A program made the translations under genes and the position numbers. From positions 186,001 to 250,000 of the forward strand of contig JBGAVG010000001.1 of the NCBI GenBank assembly GCA_044228245.1: DNA of 64,000 nt, written 5' to 3'. The notes under the pieces were generated by a model, which was not told the origin of the DNA, ran no database searches, and saw nothing but the letters and a program-made list of their open reading frames with translations. This DNA is from Methylotenera_A sp044228245 (GTDB lineage: Bacteria > Pseudomonadota > Gammaproteobacteria > Burkholderiales > Methylophilaceae). Of this stretch, positions 52,267-62,254 are shown one piece after another; position 1 is the first letter of the stretch; every line of letters begins with the position of its first letter.

Positions 52267-54372
52267 TTATGCCGACAAGTTTTCAATCAGTTTTTTGATT
52301 GGCAATGGTGAGCCCAAGTACATTCCCTGTCCATAGTGTACGCCAATATTCTTCAGTTCTTTTAATATGGCCTCATTTTCAACAAATTCCGCCACGGTTT
52401 TAATATTCATGGCCTCCGCCACGCTATGGATTGAGCGCACCATGGCGTGATCAATTTTATTGGTATGCATGTCTTTTACAAATGAGCCATCAATTTTAAG
52501 AAAGTCCACTTCAAAATTCTTCAAATACATAAATGAGGACATGCCGCTGCCAAAGTCATCCAGCGCAAAACTGCAACCTAACTTTCTTAATGCGCCAAAC
52601 AAATTAATGGTGTTTTTCAAATTAACGATGGCTGCTGTTTCGGTAATCTCAAAACAAATGGATTCTGGTGGAATCGAGTATATGACAAATTGTTCCCGAA
52701 TGTAGTCGAGCAAACTTTTATCGCCAAGCGAAGTCCCCGATAAATTGATTGAAAACACATAATTGCATCTTTCATTACTCTTATTAAGCAGTTCGCGATA
52801 GGTTGCGAACGTGTTTTTAATAACCCATCTATCAATGTTGGGCATGAGCAGATAACGTTCGGCTGAAGGTATAAATGAGGTAGGCAACATGATGTTGCCT
52901 TCAAGATTGATTTTTCGAATCAGAATCTCAAAATGATGCTGTTGCGGAACGCTGGACGAAAGCGGCACAATGGGCTGGCAATACAGCATAAACTGCTCAT
53001 CATCAATTTCGTCCGTGATGTCTGAAATCGCCTCCACGGCAATCCGGCGCTGCTTCACCTCAACGTCACCCGCACTGAACAAAAAGCTTTGATTGCGCCC
53101 TGCCTGTTTGGCTGAGTAGCAGGCCATATCAGCCGCATGAATAATATCACTGACGTTATCAAAGCTAGAGTTAATCACTACCAGGCCGATACTGACGCCG
53201 ATATTAAAAATTTTCTCTTCGTAAATAAAGCGGTAATCATGCACCAGTTTAAGCAATGTATTGGTGATCTGGTTGGCATCGGCCAAGCTGCAGTTTTCAA
53301 GCAGCAATCCAAACTCATCGCCGCCCAGGCGCGCCAGCGTGTCCCTTTCGCGCATCCTGTTGGCGAGCAGCACGCTGACCTGTCTAAGCAATTCGTCGCC
53401 TGCAGAATGCCCGCAAGTATCATTGACCAGCTTGAACTGATCCAGATCGAGATAGCAAAACACATGTTGCGCGCCATTTTCATGCACACTTTTCAGGCTG
53501 CGCTCAAGCCTGATCTCAAACTCGCGCCGGTTGATCAGGCCTGTCAAATCATCGTGCTGTGCCTGGTGACGCAGCATAGAAGTGGCGTCATTAATTTTAT
53601 CCTGCATCACCTCATACACCTGTTTCAGGCTGCTGGACATTGAATTAAAGCCTCTTTGCAGGGTTTTTAATTCCCCACTTGAATTTTCGGTGATGGTATG
53701 CGCAAAAACACCCTCTCCGACTTTATTCACCGCAAAGGCGATCTCCTGTATCGGCTTGGTGATATTCCGGCCTATCCACCATGCGATCAAGGCACTCAAC
53801 CCCAGGCCGAACAAGCCTATCAACAGCATTTTTGTAATTAAATCCTGCTTGAGGTTCCGTAAGGTCAGATTGCTCAAGTCCACATACACACGACCGATTT
53901 CCAGCTGAGAATTTTCCCTCTTAAACGTCTTATCGTTTTCACGCAGACTGCTAAAGTCATCAATTTCCACCAGACTCCGGTATATGGGCGATGTAAAAAT
54001 CATGCCGCCCTTCAGTTTATATTCTTGAAGGTTTTCTTTTTTCAATTCTGCCATTAAGGCCTGGGGCAGCTCCCGCCCACTCAGTGCCAGCACACGGTCG
54101 TTGCTGTCTACAATCAACACCGATCTCAAATCCTGCTCGCTTGAAAGCGCCTGCTGGGCCAGTCTTTGCAAAATCTGGGTATTGCCTGAGATCACGCCAT
54201 ATTCGGCTGCAGGCGCCAGTTGCTCAGCAATGATCCTTCCCCGGTCTCGCAGCGATTGATTCAACACACCAAACACATTGGAAATGGCATAGCCTGCTAA
54301 AATCATGGCAAACAGCAATGCGGGAATTGTTCCTAAAAAGATGACCCTTGATTTGATACCCAGGTTTTTCAT
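52267..54372 (-). CDS. Membrane-bound GGDEF/EAL c-di-GMP protein with periplasmic sensor domain
   Basis: 701 residues. Two membrane helices bracket a periplasmic domain (about 30-180) resembling the BarA-type sensor (AEYGVISGN). A HAMP domain follows, then GGDEF (RLGGDEF, with the inhibitory site RERD five residues before it) and EAL. The EAL motif reads FEILIR, but the metal and base residues (SINLSG, EITE, DDFGSG, LKIDGSF, AEFVE) are present, so both activities may be live. It overlaps the upstream binding-protein gene by 4 bases. Confidence 0.9.
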   Translation of the reverse strand: MKNLGIKSRVIFLGTIPALLFAMILAGYAISNVFGVLNQSLRDRGRIIAEQLAPAAEYGVISGNTQILQRLAQQALSSEQDLRSVLIVDSNDRVLALSGRELPQALMAELKKENLQEYKLKGGMIFTSPIYRSLVEIDDFSSLRENDKTFKRENSQLEIGRVYVDLSNLTLRNLKQDLITKMLLIGLFGLGLSALIAWWIGRNITKPIQEIAFAVNKVGEGVFAHTITENSSGELKTLQRGFNSMSSSLKQVYEVMQDKINDATSMLRHQAQHDDLTGLINRREFEIRLERSLKSVHENGAQHVFCYLDLDQFKLVNDTCGHSAGDELLRQVSVLLANRMRERDTLARLGGDEFGLLLENCSLADANQITNTLLKLVHDYRFIYEEKIFNIGVSIGLVVINSSFDNVSDIIHAADMACYSAKQAGRNQSFLFSAGDVEVKQRRIAVEAISDITDEIDDEQFMLYCQPIVPLSSSVPQQHHFEILIRKINLEGNIMLPTSFIPSAERYLLMPNIDRWVIKNTFATYRELLNKSNERCNYVFSINLSGTSLGDKSLLDYIREQFVIYSIPPESICFEITETAAIVNLKNTINLFGALRKLGCSFALDDFGSGMSSFMYLKNFEVDFLKIDGSFVKDMHTNKIDHAMVRSIHSVAEAMNIKTVAEFVENEAILKELKNIGVHYGQGMYLGSPLPIKKLIENLSA

Positions 54373-55328
54373 TGTGAGGCCTCTAGCTCAAGCATTTTTT
54401 TATAAATCGTATCTTCATCTTCTAGCAGAATATTGAGTGAGCGGGCGACTTGATAATTGACCATCACCGAAAAATACTTAGGCGTTTGCGGCGGCGGCAA
54501 AAGACTCGGTGCCTGTTGCGATTTAATAGCAATTTCTGCGGCCTGCCGCGCCATTTGCTTGGTGCTGCTATACACGCCAGCTAACGCACCGGAACGCACA
54601 TACGACTGAGAATACCCAAATACGGGCTTTTGATGCCGGTAACTAGTCAACAGAATGGGTTGTGCAGTTTCACGGCTATACACAAGCGGATCAGGAATCG
54701 CCATTAATGCATCCGTTGAATCCAGCAGTTTGTTGAGTTTTGGAATCAAATCTGCTTCCTGGGTAACATTTTCCTGCAAAATGTTAAGTGTATTTTTTTC
54801 ACCGATATCTTTTAAAAGCTCGCTGTCTTGTGATGAAGTGGGTCCCAGCAGGATACCCAGGTTTTTGACATCGGGCAGAACCGTTTTTACAAGCGCCATA
54901 CGCCGCCTGTAAGGCTGGTCAAGCACAATCGCGCTAAAGTTACCCAAAACACGCTTACTGGACACCAGCAGACTGTTATACGCCGGCAGTGGCGTAAACA
55001 CACCCAACACCGGCGTAGTGTGCTTTAATTTACTGGCCGCCTCAAGCGCCTTCACGCCCAAAGCAACAACCAGTTCGCTATTTTCAGCCACCACCAGTTT
55101 TTCCACTTCCTGCAGATCAATCACTTTAACGCGCAAGCTGCCATTTTTACCGCTGGCAAGCGCCTCTTTAAAGCTTTCTACAAACTCTGCGTTCACGGGT
55201 GTTTCGGCACTTACCACAACGGTGACGCCAGTGTAAGCTTGCGCCAGAAAAGGCACAAAACCTGAGATTAACGCTAACAGCGCCAATGCCTTTACAACCC
55301 GTTTATTTTTATATGGACTACTCAACAA
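54369..55328 (-). CDS. ABC-type periplasmic binding protein without transporter genes
   Basis: 319 residues with a signal peptide (cleavage near AQA, residue 30). The layout resembles the TrpX-type ABC substrate-binding family: VVALGVKALEAA, GVFTPLPAYN, NLGILLGPTSSQD, PVFGYSQSYVRSGAL. No permease or ATPase is present. Translational coupling to the GGDEF/EAL gene suggests that it presents a ligand to that sensor. The start is probably TTG. Confidence 0.78.
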   Translation of the reverse strand: MLSSPYKNKRVVKALALLALISGFVPFLAQAYTGVTVVVSAETPVNAEFVESFKEALASGKNGSLRVKVIDLQEVEKLVVAENSELVVALGVKALEAASKLKHTTPVLGVFTPLPAYNSLLVSSKRVLGNFSAIVLDQPYRRRMALVKTVLPDVKNLGILLGPTSSQDSELLKDIGEKNTLNILQENVTQEADLIPKLNKLLDSTDALMAIPDPLVYSRETAQPILLTSYRHQKPVFGYSQSYVRSGALAGVYSSTKQMARQAAEIAIKSQQAPSLLPPPQTPKYFSVMVNYQVARSLNILLEDEDTIYKKMLELEASQ

Positions 55329-55376
55329 AATAAGCTACTTCGATTTTCCAACCAACAATTAAAATAATTAAAAAAA

Positions 55377-57458
55377 CTAAAAATCCAGCCTTAGATTAAC
55401 ACGGGCACGCCTTTCCAGCGTATTGTAATCGGCAAATTCCTGATAGTGATTATTAAACAAATTTTCAACTACCGCAGAAACTTCGCCATTCCAATTTCTG
55501 CCGTTAAACTTGCGCGCCAATCTGACATCGCATTTTCTTATTAAATCCACCGGATCGCCATCCCCCAAAAGGGTAGTTTCGCTGGTTTGATAATAGGCAA
55601 TGCTTGCATCCCAGTTTTTGTCAAACCGGTGCGTCACCAAGGCACTGATTGTATTGCGGGGCATGGAATTTACAAAGTTGCGTTTAAGGTCTGGCTGAGT
55701 TTCACGAATATGCACATAAGCATGGTTGAACATCAGTTTGGTTTTATTGCTAAACGCCCAGTTTGCTTGCCATTCAAGACCTTCTACGGCGGCACTGCCC
55801 ATATTATGGGCTGAATCAGCTTCAATATCTAGTAACTGGTTTAGCAAGAACGTGTTGACAGGAGTCGTAAAGTCTGTACGTCCGTCGAAGCGAATCACGT
55901 CATTAATTCGGTCGCTAAATGCCCTCACATCCAGCTGCAAGCGGCCGATTTTTCCCATATATCCCAGCTCGCGCGAAATAATTTGCTCCGGATTAACATT
56001 GCCCTTATTCGCCCTGAATTGAACAACTAACGCATTGGGGGTCGGAAGCGTTGTCGGAATCACCAGTCTGTCCTGAAATTTCTCCTCAAGATAATTTGGC
56101 GTACGCAAAGCCGATGAAATACCAAGCCTGAATGTGTGGTTCGGACTCGGCTTAAAGTTGATGCTGGCACGCGGTGAAATATCCGTGCCAGTAAAGTCGT
56201 TGTGTTCCACCATGGCACCGGTATTAAAAGTCAGCTTTTCAGATGGCCGCCACTCTATATGCCCAAACAGGCGCTGCAAATCAAAGTAATCCGTTTTCTT
56301 GGAAGCCAGATAATAAGGCGCATACATGCTGTCTCGCCTGACACTGCCGCCCCAGACCGTACGGATATTATTGCCTACGGAAAATGTATGCTGCGCCTCA
56401 ATATCGGTACGCTTCTGGATGACTTCATTTTTAATGTGCAAATTATCATTTGCCAATAATAATCCCAATGGGGGCGCAAGCAAGGGGCGCAGGTTTACTG
56501 ATGTCGTTTCATCATCCGAGCGGTCGTAACTGTGATAAGCCTGCAATGAGAAATCGCTGGTATCGCTCACATTATGGCGCCAGCGTATCAACGCATAATG
56601 ATTATCGATTTGTTTGGTGCGCGGCAGAAACACGATATTATCTTCATTAATGTTACCTTCACCACGCGCGCCATCGGCCAAGCCGAACTCAAACTCCAGA
56701 CCGTTTTTTAGGTTCACCTGATAATCTGCCTGCGCATTCAGCATTCGCGTGCGTTTAAAATCATTGCGATTATCCAGCCCCCCATCCTGACGATACCCCG
56801 CGGTAACACGATAGTTCAGATTGTTTAACTTGCCCGCGTTGCGATAAAACACTTCGTTTCGTTCTTCGCCATGCGTGGCAATGACGCTGGATCCAGCCAG
56901 GTCCGATGGATTCTGCGTGATGATATTGATCACGCCAAAAAATGAGTTGGCGCCATAACTGGCGGCGTTAGGGCCGCGGGTGATTTCAATACGCTCAATA
57001 TCGGCAATGGCCAGCGGCAACTCGCTCCAGTTGACGCCGCCAAACAAAGGGCTGTATACCGAGCGACCATTAATCATCACCTGCATTGCGCCGGAATAAG
57101 CAGTCGTCATGCCGTGATAACTCACTGTATGATTGGTGTTGTACACATAACCGGCATTGGTGCCTACATAAAAACCTGGCACCAGGCGAAAAATTTCTGG
57201 TAAATCGACAATCCCTGAAGCGCGAATCGTCTCCCGATTGATAACCGTAACGGCAGAAGCTGCATCCGCTGGTGATTGCGACAACCTGGATACTGTAAGC
57301 GCTTTCGGCACTTCGCCGAAATAATCGTCTTCAGTTAGACTTTGTGCCGCAAAAACCTGAGGCCAGATATCTTTGTCACCGTTTGCGTCGGCAATAGCCA
57401 ACTGGCTATTGGCGGACAATAGCCATATAAGCAATGCAAGATGTCTGAAATTAACCAT
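55377..57458 (-). CDS. TonB-dependent outer membrane receptor
   Basis: About 693 residues: a signal peptide, a plug domain (VSRLSQSPADAASAVTVIN, IERIEITRGPNAASYGANSF) and a 22-strand barrel ending in the C-terminal Phe (RVNLRLDF). The overall type is BtuB/colicin-receptor-like; the ligand cannot be told. The ATG at 57458 gives a clean signal peptide, but a GTG at 57500 that overlaps the previous stop (GTGA) is also possible. Confidence 0.87.
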   Translation of the reverse strand: MVNFRHLALLIWLLSANSQLAIADANGDKDIWPQVFAAQSLTEDDYFGEVPKALTVSRLSQSPADAASAVTVINRETIRASGIVDLPEIFRLVPGFYVGTNAGYVYNTNHTVSYHGMTTAYSGAMQVMINGRSVYSPLFGGVNWSELPLAIADIERIEITRGPNAASYGANSFFGVINIITQNPSDLAGSSVIATHGEERNEVFYRNAGKLNNLNYRVTAGYRQDGGLDNRNDFKRTRMLNAQADYQVNLKNGLEFEFGLADGARGEGNINEDNIVFLPRTKQIDNHYALIRWRHNVSDTSDFSLQAYHSYDRSDDETTSVNLRPLLAPPLGLLLANDNLHIKNEVIQKRTDIEAQHTFSVGNNIRTVWGGSVRRDSMYAPYYLASKKTDYFDLQRLFGHIEWRPSEKLTFNTGAMVEHNDFTGTDISPRASINFKPSPNHTFRLGISSALRTPNYLEEKFQDRLVIPTTLPTPNALVVQFRANKGNVNPEQIISRELGYMGKIGRLQLDVRAFSDRINDVIRFDGRTDFTTPVNTFLLNQLLDIEADSAHNMGSAAVEGLEWQANWAFSNKTKLMFNHAYVHIRETQPDLKRNFVNSMPRNTISALVTHRFDKNWDASIAYYQTSETTLLGDGDPVDLIRKCDVRLARKFNGRNWNGEVSAVVENLFNNHYQEFADYNTLERRARVNLRLDF

Positions 57459-57496
57459 TAATACAAGGATTATACGTAATTTACATATCCTCAGAA

Positions 57497-58375
57497 TCAC
57501 TTCAGTTTAGCTCTAATTTTTGTCCAATACCGGTATACCAGCCATATGACTGGTATACCAATCAGCAGCCACGGAATCGCACTCATAACAAAAGTGATGA
57601 CTGCCGCAAGGCTTTCCATCATCACCCGGCCCGCATCTTTAAGCGCGCGCGCCACAGGCGCAAAAAAGCCTTGTTCAGTGATGCCTTGTGCGGCAGTAAA
57701 GTTAATATTCACTGCCACCAAGTCGGTTTCCTGCGACAGTATTTTGCGCATACTCATCATGCTGTCCAGCTGGCTTTGCGTGTTAGCCAGCTCGCGCTCC
57801 ACCTCAATAATATCCTTGAATTTGGCAGTTTTATCGGTCAGCATCAAGCGCAACCGGTCGCGCAGCTCGGTCAGGTTTTTAATACGCGCATCGGTATCCA
57901 CTACCTGGTTGGTCTTGTCCTCGCTATCGCGACCGTGCTGTAAAACCTCGCCGCTTTTTGCAAGACCGGTTAAAAATATCTCCACATTTCTGGGTGGAAT
58001 CCGCGCGCTTAAGGACGCAGATGGTGGGCTGTAGGGCGTTTCCTTATTGAAATAGGCGCTTAGCAACTGGCAATTCAGCGCCTCGCAATGTCTTACCGCC
58101 GCATCAAAGGCCGCCTGCATTTTTTTGGCCGGAGTTTCAATTTGCAGGTGATGGCGTAATGCGATGTATTTTCTTTCCGGATGCGTAGTTACCGCCGGCT
58201 CGGAAATCTCCGTTAAGCTCTGCTCAGCGCCGCCCGACGCATCAGCCATCATTTTCGGCATGGCGCGCCCCACAGAAACTGACGCTTGTGCTGGAGCGGT
58301 TTCTGGCGTTTGCTGTCCGCACGCCACTAAAAAAAATTGCATCACTAAAGCCAAGTAAATGTGTTTCATACGCAA
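57497..58375 (-). CDS. DUF4349 family lipoprotein
   Basis: 292 residues with a lipobox (LVAC, Cys19), a low-complexity stretch, a coiled coil (about 155-215, with NLTELRDRLRLML and ANTQSQLDSMMSMR) and a C-terminal membrane helix. This matches DUF4349, a family with no assigned function. It lies 21 bases after ruvA and touches the TonB receptor gene. Confidence 0.8.
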   Translation of the reverse strand: MRMKHIYLALVMQFFLVACGQQTPETAPAQASVSVGRAMPKMMADASGGAEQSLTEISEPAVTTHPERKYIALRHHLQIETPAKKMQAAFDAAVRHCEALNCQLLSAYFNKETPYSPPSASLSARIPPRNVEIFLTGLAKSGEVLQHGRDSEDKTNQVVDTDARIKNLTELRDRLRLMLTDKTAKFKDIIEVERELANTQSQLDSMMSMRKILSQETDLVAVNINFTAAQGITEQGFFAPVARALKDAGRVMMESLAAVITFVMSAIPWLLIGIPVIWLVYRYWTKIRAKLK

Positions 58376-58396
58376 CCTTTTTAACTCAACTGGTGG

Positions 58397-58972
58397 TTAT
58401 TTTGAGAGCAATTTAAGCGCCTGTTTAATGCCGTCTGTTACGCTTGCATCTGCCGGCAACTGTTTCACCGCCAGCAAAGCCTCCCGCTCATTGTAACCCA
58501 ATGCGATCAAGGCGTTGAGCACATCATGCGTAGCGGATTTGGGCTGATTGCCCACAGACGCAGCGCCTGCCGCACCGAATTTATCTTTTAGCTCCAGCAA
58601 CAAGCGCTCTGCCGTTTTTTTACCGATGCCAGGAATACGTGTGAGCATGCCAACCTCCTGCATGCTCACTGCCTGCACAAGCTCTTCAATACTTACGCCA
58701 CTTAAAATTGAAAGCGCGGACTTTGCGCCAATGCCGTTGACTTTTAGCAGCTGCCGAAACGTATGTTTTTCCTGCTCCGAACCAAAACCATACAGCAGCT
58801 GCGCGTCTTCGCGCACGACAAAATGCGTCAGTAAACTCACTTTTGCACCAAGCTCAGGCAAGTTGTAAAACGTGCTCATGGGCACCTCAACCTCATAGCC
58901 CACGCCATTGCAATCGATTAAAACCAATGGCGGCGTCTTTTCCAGCAAAATTCCACTCAGGCGTCCAATCAT
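58397..58972 (-). CDS. ruvA: Holliday junction DNA-binding protein RuvA
   Basis: 191 residues: an OB domain (MIGRLSGILLEKTPP), two helix-hairpin-helix motifs (VNGIGAKSALSIL, IPGIGKKTAERLL) and a C-terminal RuvB-binding domain (ALIALGYNEREA). The ATG at 58972 is the family start; the longer frame has no homology. It overlaps the upstream prenyltransferase gene by 4 bases. Confidence 0.96.
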   Translation of the reverse strand: MIGRLSGILLEKTPPLVLIDCNGVGYEVEVPMSTFYNLPELGAKVSLLTHFVVREDAQLLYGFGSEQEKHTFRQLLKVNGIGAKSALSILSGVSIEELVQAVSMQEVGMLTRIPGIGKKTAERLLLELKDKFGAAGAASVGNQPKSATHDVLNALIALGYNEREALLAVKQLPADASVTDGIKQALKLLSK

Positions 58973-59916
58973 GGCGTCTTCCAAAACATGATAATTGATA
59001 ACAGTAACGCATGACTCAGCATGGCTGCAAGCGTTAGCTGAATAGCAGGGCGCAGATGCGCCGGTCTTGCTGCAAAACGTCGCAGCAACCAGGAAGCCCT
59101 TGCAGAAAACAACAACGACAGCGTGGATAATATTGCCGGCATGGGCAGCTTTCCAGTTGCGGTAGCGAATAGCAGCCAAGCAAATGCAAGCCCGGCCAGA
59201 ACAGGATAAGCCAATACAGCTTTATGCAGCGGCAGCCTTACTACCAGATGATGCTTGCCTGCCGTGGCATCTGCCTTTCGGTCAGGAAATTGGTTGATAT
59301 AAAGCAGGTTAGTCACCAGCAAGGCATAGGGCATGCCAACAACTAGCGGCTGCAACGAAAACGCCTTTCGCTGTACATAATCCGCACCCGCCACAATACC
59401 AAGAAAACCCACCAACACGCACAGCTCGCCCAAACCTCGACCATTCAAGCGCAACGGCGCCGCAGAGTACGCCCAGCCAATAAATGTGCCGACAGCACCT
59501 ATGACCAATAAGCCAGCCCCGACCTGCCGTGACAGCCACAACCCGCCAAGCATAGCAGCGCCCAATAACAGGTAGCCGAAATACGCCGTCTGTTTTGGCG
59601 TCAGCACCCCGTTCTGAATGAAGCGGCTGCCACCAGTAAACGGATACAATCGTTCGGTATTGATCGCATCTGTGCCACTGAGCGCGTCGAAATAATCGTT
59701 CAGCACATTTACGCCCGCGTGTACCAGCAAAGCCAGCAACACAGTCAGCACTGCGGCTACCGGCTGAATTTGAATGCCGGAATAGACTGCGCCTGCCTGT
59801 CCTAGCAAACAGGCCGCCAACGTCGCCATTAAGAATGCAGGCCGGGTAGCGGCAAAATAGCGAACAAACGGATTAGAAAAACTTGCCGGCGCGGGCTCGA
59901 TTACAGACTTACTCAT
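58969..59916 (-). CDS. UbiA-family prenyltransferase (MenA-like) between ruvC and ruvA
   Basis: 315 residues, about eight membrane helices. The first Asp-rich motif is NDYFDALSGTD, and the second is FPDRKADATAGK. This family prenylates aromatic acceptors such as dihydroxynaphthoate or 4-hydroxybenzoate, and the TGGSRFIQNG segment is closer to MenA types. The ATG at 59916 overlaps the ruvC stop by 4 bases and its stop overlaps ruvA, so all three are coupled. The acceptor is unknown. Confidence 0.82.
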   Translation of the reverse strand: MSKSVIEPAPASFSNPFVRYFAATRPAFLMATLAACLLGQAGAVYSGIQIQPVAAVLTVLLALLVHAGVNVLNDYFDALSGTDAINTERLYPFTGGSRFIQNGVLTPKQTAYFGYLLLGAAMLGGLWLSRQVGAGLLVIGAVGTFIGWAYSAAPLRLNGRGLGELCVLVGFLGIVAGADYVQRKAFSLQPLVVGMPYALLVTNLLYINQFPDRKADATAGKHHLVVRLPLHKAVLAYPVLAGLAFAWLLFATATGKLPMPAILSTLSLLFSARASWLLRRFAARPAHLRPAIQLTLAAMLSHALLLSIIMFWKTP

Positions 59917-60479
59917 CCGACAAGGCGCCCATTTTTTACGCGAAACCCCGCTGTTGCCAGCTTGCCTAACCCCTGCCCGCCATGCGCATGGCAAATAGCG
60001 CAAGCCAGAGCATCGGCCGAATCTGGTTTGGGTGCGGCAGGTAAATTTAGCAAGCGTTTAACCATCTCCTGCACCTGTTCTTTTTGTGCATGGCCGTTAC
60101 CAACAACAGCCTGCTTCACCTGCAGAGCGGTATATTCTGCCACGATCAAGTTTCGTATCACCGCCGCGCTGATTGCCGCGCCGCGTGCCTGACCCAGCAG
60201 CAGCGTTGACTGCGGGTTCACGTTCACAAACACTTTTTCTACAGCGACCTGATTGGGCTGATAAGTATCAATCACCTCAAACAGACCATCCAATATCACT
60301 TTCAGCCGCGCGGGCAACTCTTCTCTATCGTCCTCATCTGCATTTTTATTCTTTTTTGCTGAAGCGGTTTTAATCGTGCCGCTTGCAATATAAGTGATCT
60401 TTTCACCAATTTTTTCAATGACACCAAAACCCGTTATGCGCAGGCCAGGGTCAACACCAAGGATTCTAATTTCGCTCAC
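59913..60479 (-). CDS. ruvC: Holliday junction resolvase RuvC
   Basis: 188 residues with an RNase H-like fold: ILGVDPGLRITGFGV supplies the first catalytic Asp, VEKVFVNVNPQS the Glu, and DSADALACAICH the last acids. It has a Lys/Asn/Asp-rich insertion near residues 40-55 (KNKNADEDDREE). It follows yebC with a one-base overlap. Confidence 0.95.
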   Translation of the reverse strand: MSEIRILGVDPGLRITGFGVIEKIGEKITYIASGTIKTASAKKNKNADEDDREELPARLKVILDGLFEVIDTYQPNQVAVEKVFVNVNPQSTLLLGQARGAAISAAVIRNLIVAEYTALQVKQAVVGNGHAQKEQVQEMVKRLLNLPAAPKPDSADALACAICHAHGGQGLGKLATAGFRVKNGRLVG

Positions 60480-61204
60480 TAGTCCTCTATCAATGCTGTG
60501 GTGTAAACATCCTGCACATCATCCAGATCTTCCAGCGCGTCCAGGATTTTCTGCATTTTTACCGCATCTTCGCCTGCAAACTCCACCTCATTCAAAGGTT
60601 TCATGGTGACTTCGGCCACCACGGCTTTAAGGCCTGCCGCTTCCATCGCTTCTTTCACGGTCAAAAAATCATTCGGCGCTGTAATCACTTCTATACTGCC
60701 ATCTTCGTCCGTCACAATATCCTCTGCACCCGCCTCCAGTGCGGATTCCATCACTTTATCTTCACTCGTGCCAGGCTCGTACACCAGACTGCCGCAATGC
60801 TTGAACATAAACGCCACGCAGCCATCGGTACCCAGATTCCCGCCAAATTTAGTGAGGGCATGGCGTACATCGGCCACCGCACGCTGTTTGTTATCCGTCA
60901 GGCAATCGATAATAATCGCTGCGCCATTAATGCCGTAGCCTTCGTAACGAATTTCCTCGTAGTTCACGCCCTCCAGTTCGCCGGTGCCTTTTTTAATGGC
61001 ACGGGTGATATTGTCTGACGGCATGTTTTCTTCTTTGGCCTCTGCCACCGCCGCACGCAGGCGCGGGTTCATGGCGGGATCGCCGCCGCCCAGACGGGCT
61101 GCCACCGTAATCTCTTTAATCAGTTTAGTGAAAATCTTGCCGCGCTTGGCATCCTGTCTGCCTTTGCGGTGTTGAATATTTGCCCATTTACTATGTCCAG
61201 CCAT
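60479..61204 (-). CDS. yebC: YebC/PmpR family translation/transcription factor
   Basis: 241 residues beginning MAGHSKWANIQHRKGRQD, the family signature. Recent work on the family links it to relief of ribosome stalling as well as DNA binding. It precedes ruvC, a widely conserved pairing. Confidence 0.95.
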   Translation of the reverse strand: MAGHSKWANIQHRKGRQDAKRGKIFTKLIKEITVAARLGGGDPAMNPRLRAAVAEAKEENMPSDNITRAIKKGTGELEGVNYEEIRYEGYGINGAAIIIDCLTDNKQRAVADVRHALTKFGGNLGTDGCVAFMFKHCGSLVYEPGTSEDKVMESALEAGAEDIVTDEDGSIEVITAPNDFLTVKEAMEAAGLKAVVAEVTMKPLNEVEFAGEDAVKMQKILDALEDLDDVQDVYTTALIED

Positions 61205-61254
61205 GCTACTTAACCCTTAAATGCTAAAAAATTTGAAGTTTGATTTTACCACGT

Positions 61255-62166
61255 CTATTCCTGTCCCATCGCAGGGTCGACCGGCGCATGTTTTTTCATG
61301 GTGACCAGTGAAATAATCACCAGCGCCAAAGCAACAAACAGCATGCCTGCAAGCTCAACATTGCCCGGCTGTTCTCCCAACTGTATCCAGGCGGAAATAA
61401 CCCCTATCACAGGCGCGAGCATGCTCGTCATGCTTGCGACGCCTGCGGGCAGGCGCTGCAAGGCGTACAGCCACAGCACCCATGCGAGCGAACCGCTCAA
61501 GAAAATACTGTACACAATGGTTAACATAAAAGTGTTTGTCCATTGAATCGGCGGCGCAGGCACGATAAGCGCGATGAAAATAATGGGGAGGGATCCCAGC
61601 AGCGTAGGCCAGGCCGTGATGTTGAGCAAATCCAGATGCGGCGCACGCTGATGCAGTTTCTTGGAAACTATTGCAGAGATTGCCCATGAAATGCCGGAAA
61701 ACAACGCCAGAAGCATACTAAAGGCGTCAGATTTGATATGCAGAGGATCGAATATCAGCACAATGCCAAACAATGCAAATGCGACCGCCAGCCATTGCCA
61801 GCCCTGCACCTTTTCACCCAGCATCGGCCATGCGAACAGCATCACCCAGAACGGCATGGTATAAGACAGCACGGCTGTTTTACCCGCGCCACCCTCCACC
61901 AACGCCCAAATCAGCAGTCCCGTAAAGCCGCAAGTTTGCAGCAGACCAAGCGCAAGCATGGTGGGAAACTCCTTTAATGCCAGCGGTCTTTTCGTAAAAA
62001 ACAGCACGATAAACAGCATAATTGCGCCTAGAAACGTGCGCAGCGCGGCGAATTGAAAAGGACTGGCATACTGCACAGCCAGCTTCATTACTACCCAGTT
62101 GTAGCCCCAAATCAACGTGAGTATAAAAAGCGCAGCAAAGGCTTTCATGACAATATTTTTTTGCAT
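61255..62166 (-). CDS. EamA/DMT-superfamily transporter
   Basis: 303 residues with ten predicted helices in two EamA repeats (LIWGYNWVVMKLA at the start of the first, GISWAISAIVSKK in the second). It is a drug/metabolite-type exporter whose substrate cannot be predicted. Confidence 0.88.
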   Translation of the reverse strand: MQKNIVMKAFAALFILTLIWGYNWVVMKLAVQYASPFQFAALRTFLGAIMLFIVLFFTKRPLALKEFPTMLALGLLQTCGFTGLLIWALVEGGAGKTAVLSYTMPFWVMLFAWPMLGEKVQGWQWLAVAFALFGIVLIFDPLHIKSDAFSMLLALFSGISWAISAIVSKKLHQRAPHLDLLNITAWPTLLGSLPIIFIALIVPAPPIQWTNTFMLTIVYSIFLSGSLAWVLWLYALQRLPAGVASMTSMLAPVIGVISAWIQLGEQPGNVELAGMLFVALALVIISLVTMKKHAPVDPAMGQE

Positions 62167-62254
62167 GGTCCGAACTTCAAAAGTTGATTTAGAATGTTGC
62201 TATAGTCATTATAAAGTGTATATTTTTTATTAAGCTTAAGGGATGGGGAGAATC

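Noticed and set aside
52267..54372. Degenerate, inactive EAL domain
   Set aside because: The motif reads EIL rather than EAL, but the other metal and base residues are all present, so inactivity is not supported.
58973..59179. N-terminal extension of RuvA
   Set aside because: It overlaps the prenyltransferase gene out of frame, and RuvA's universal start MIGRLSG lies at 58972.
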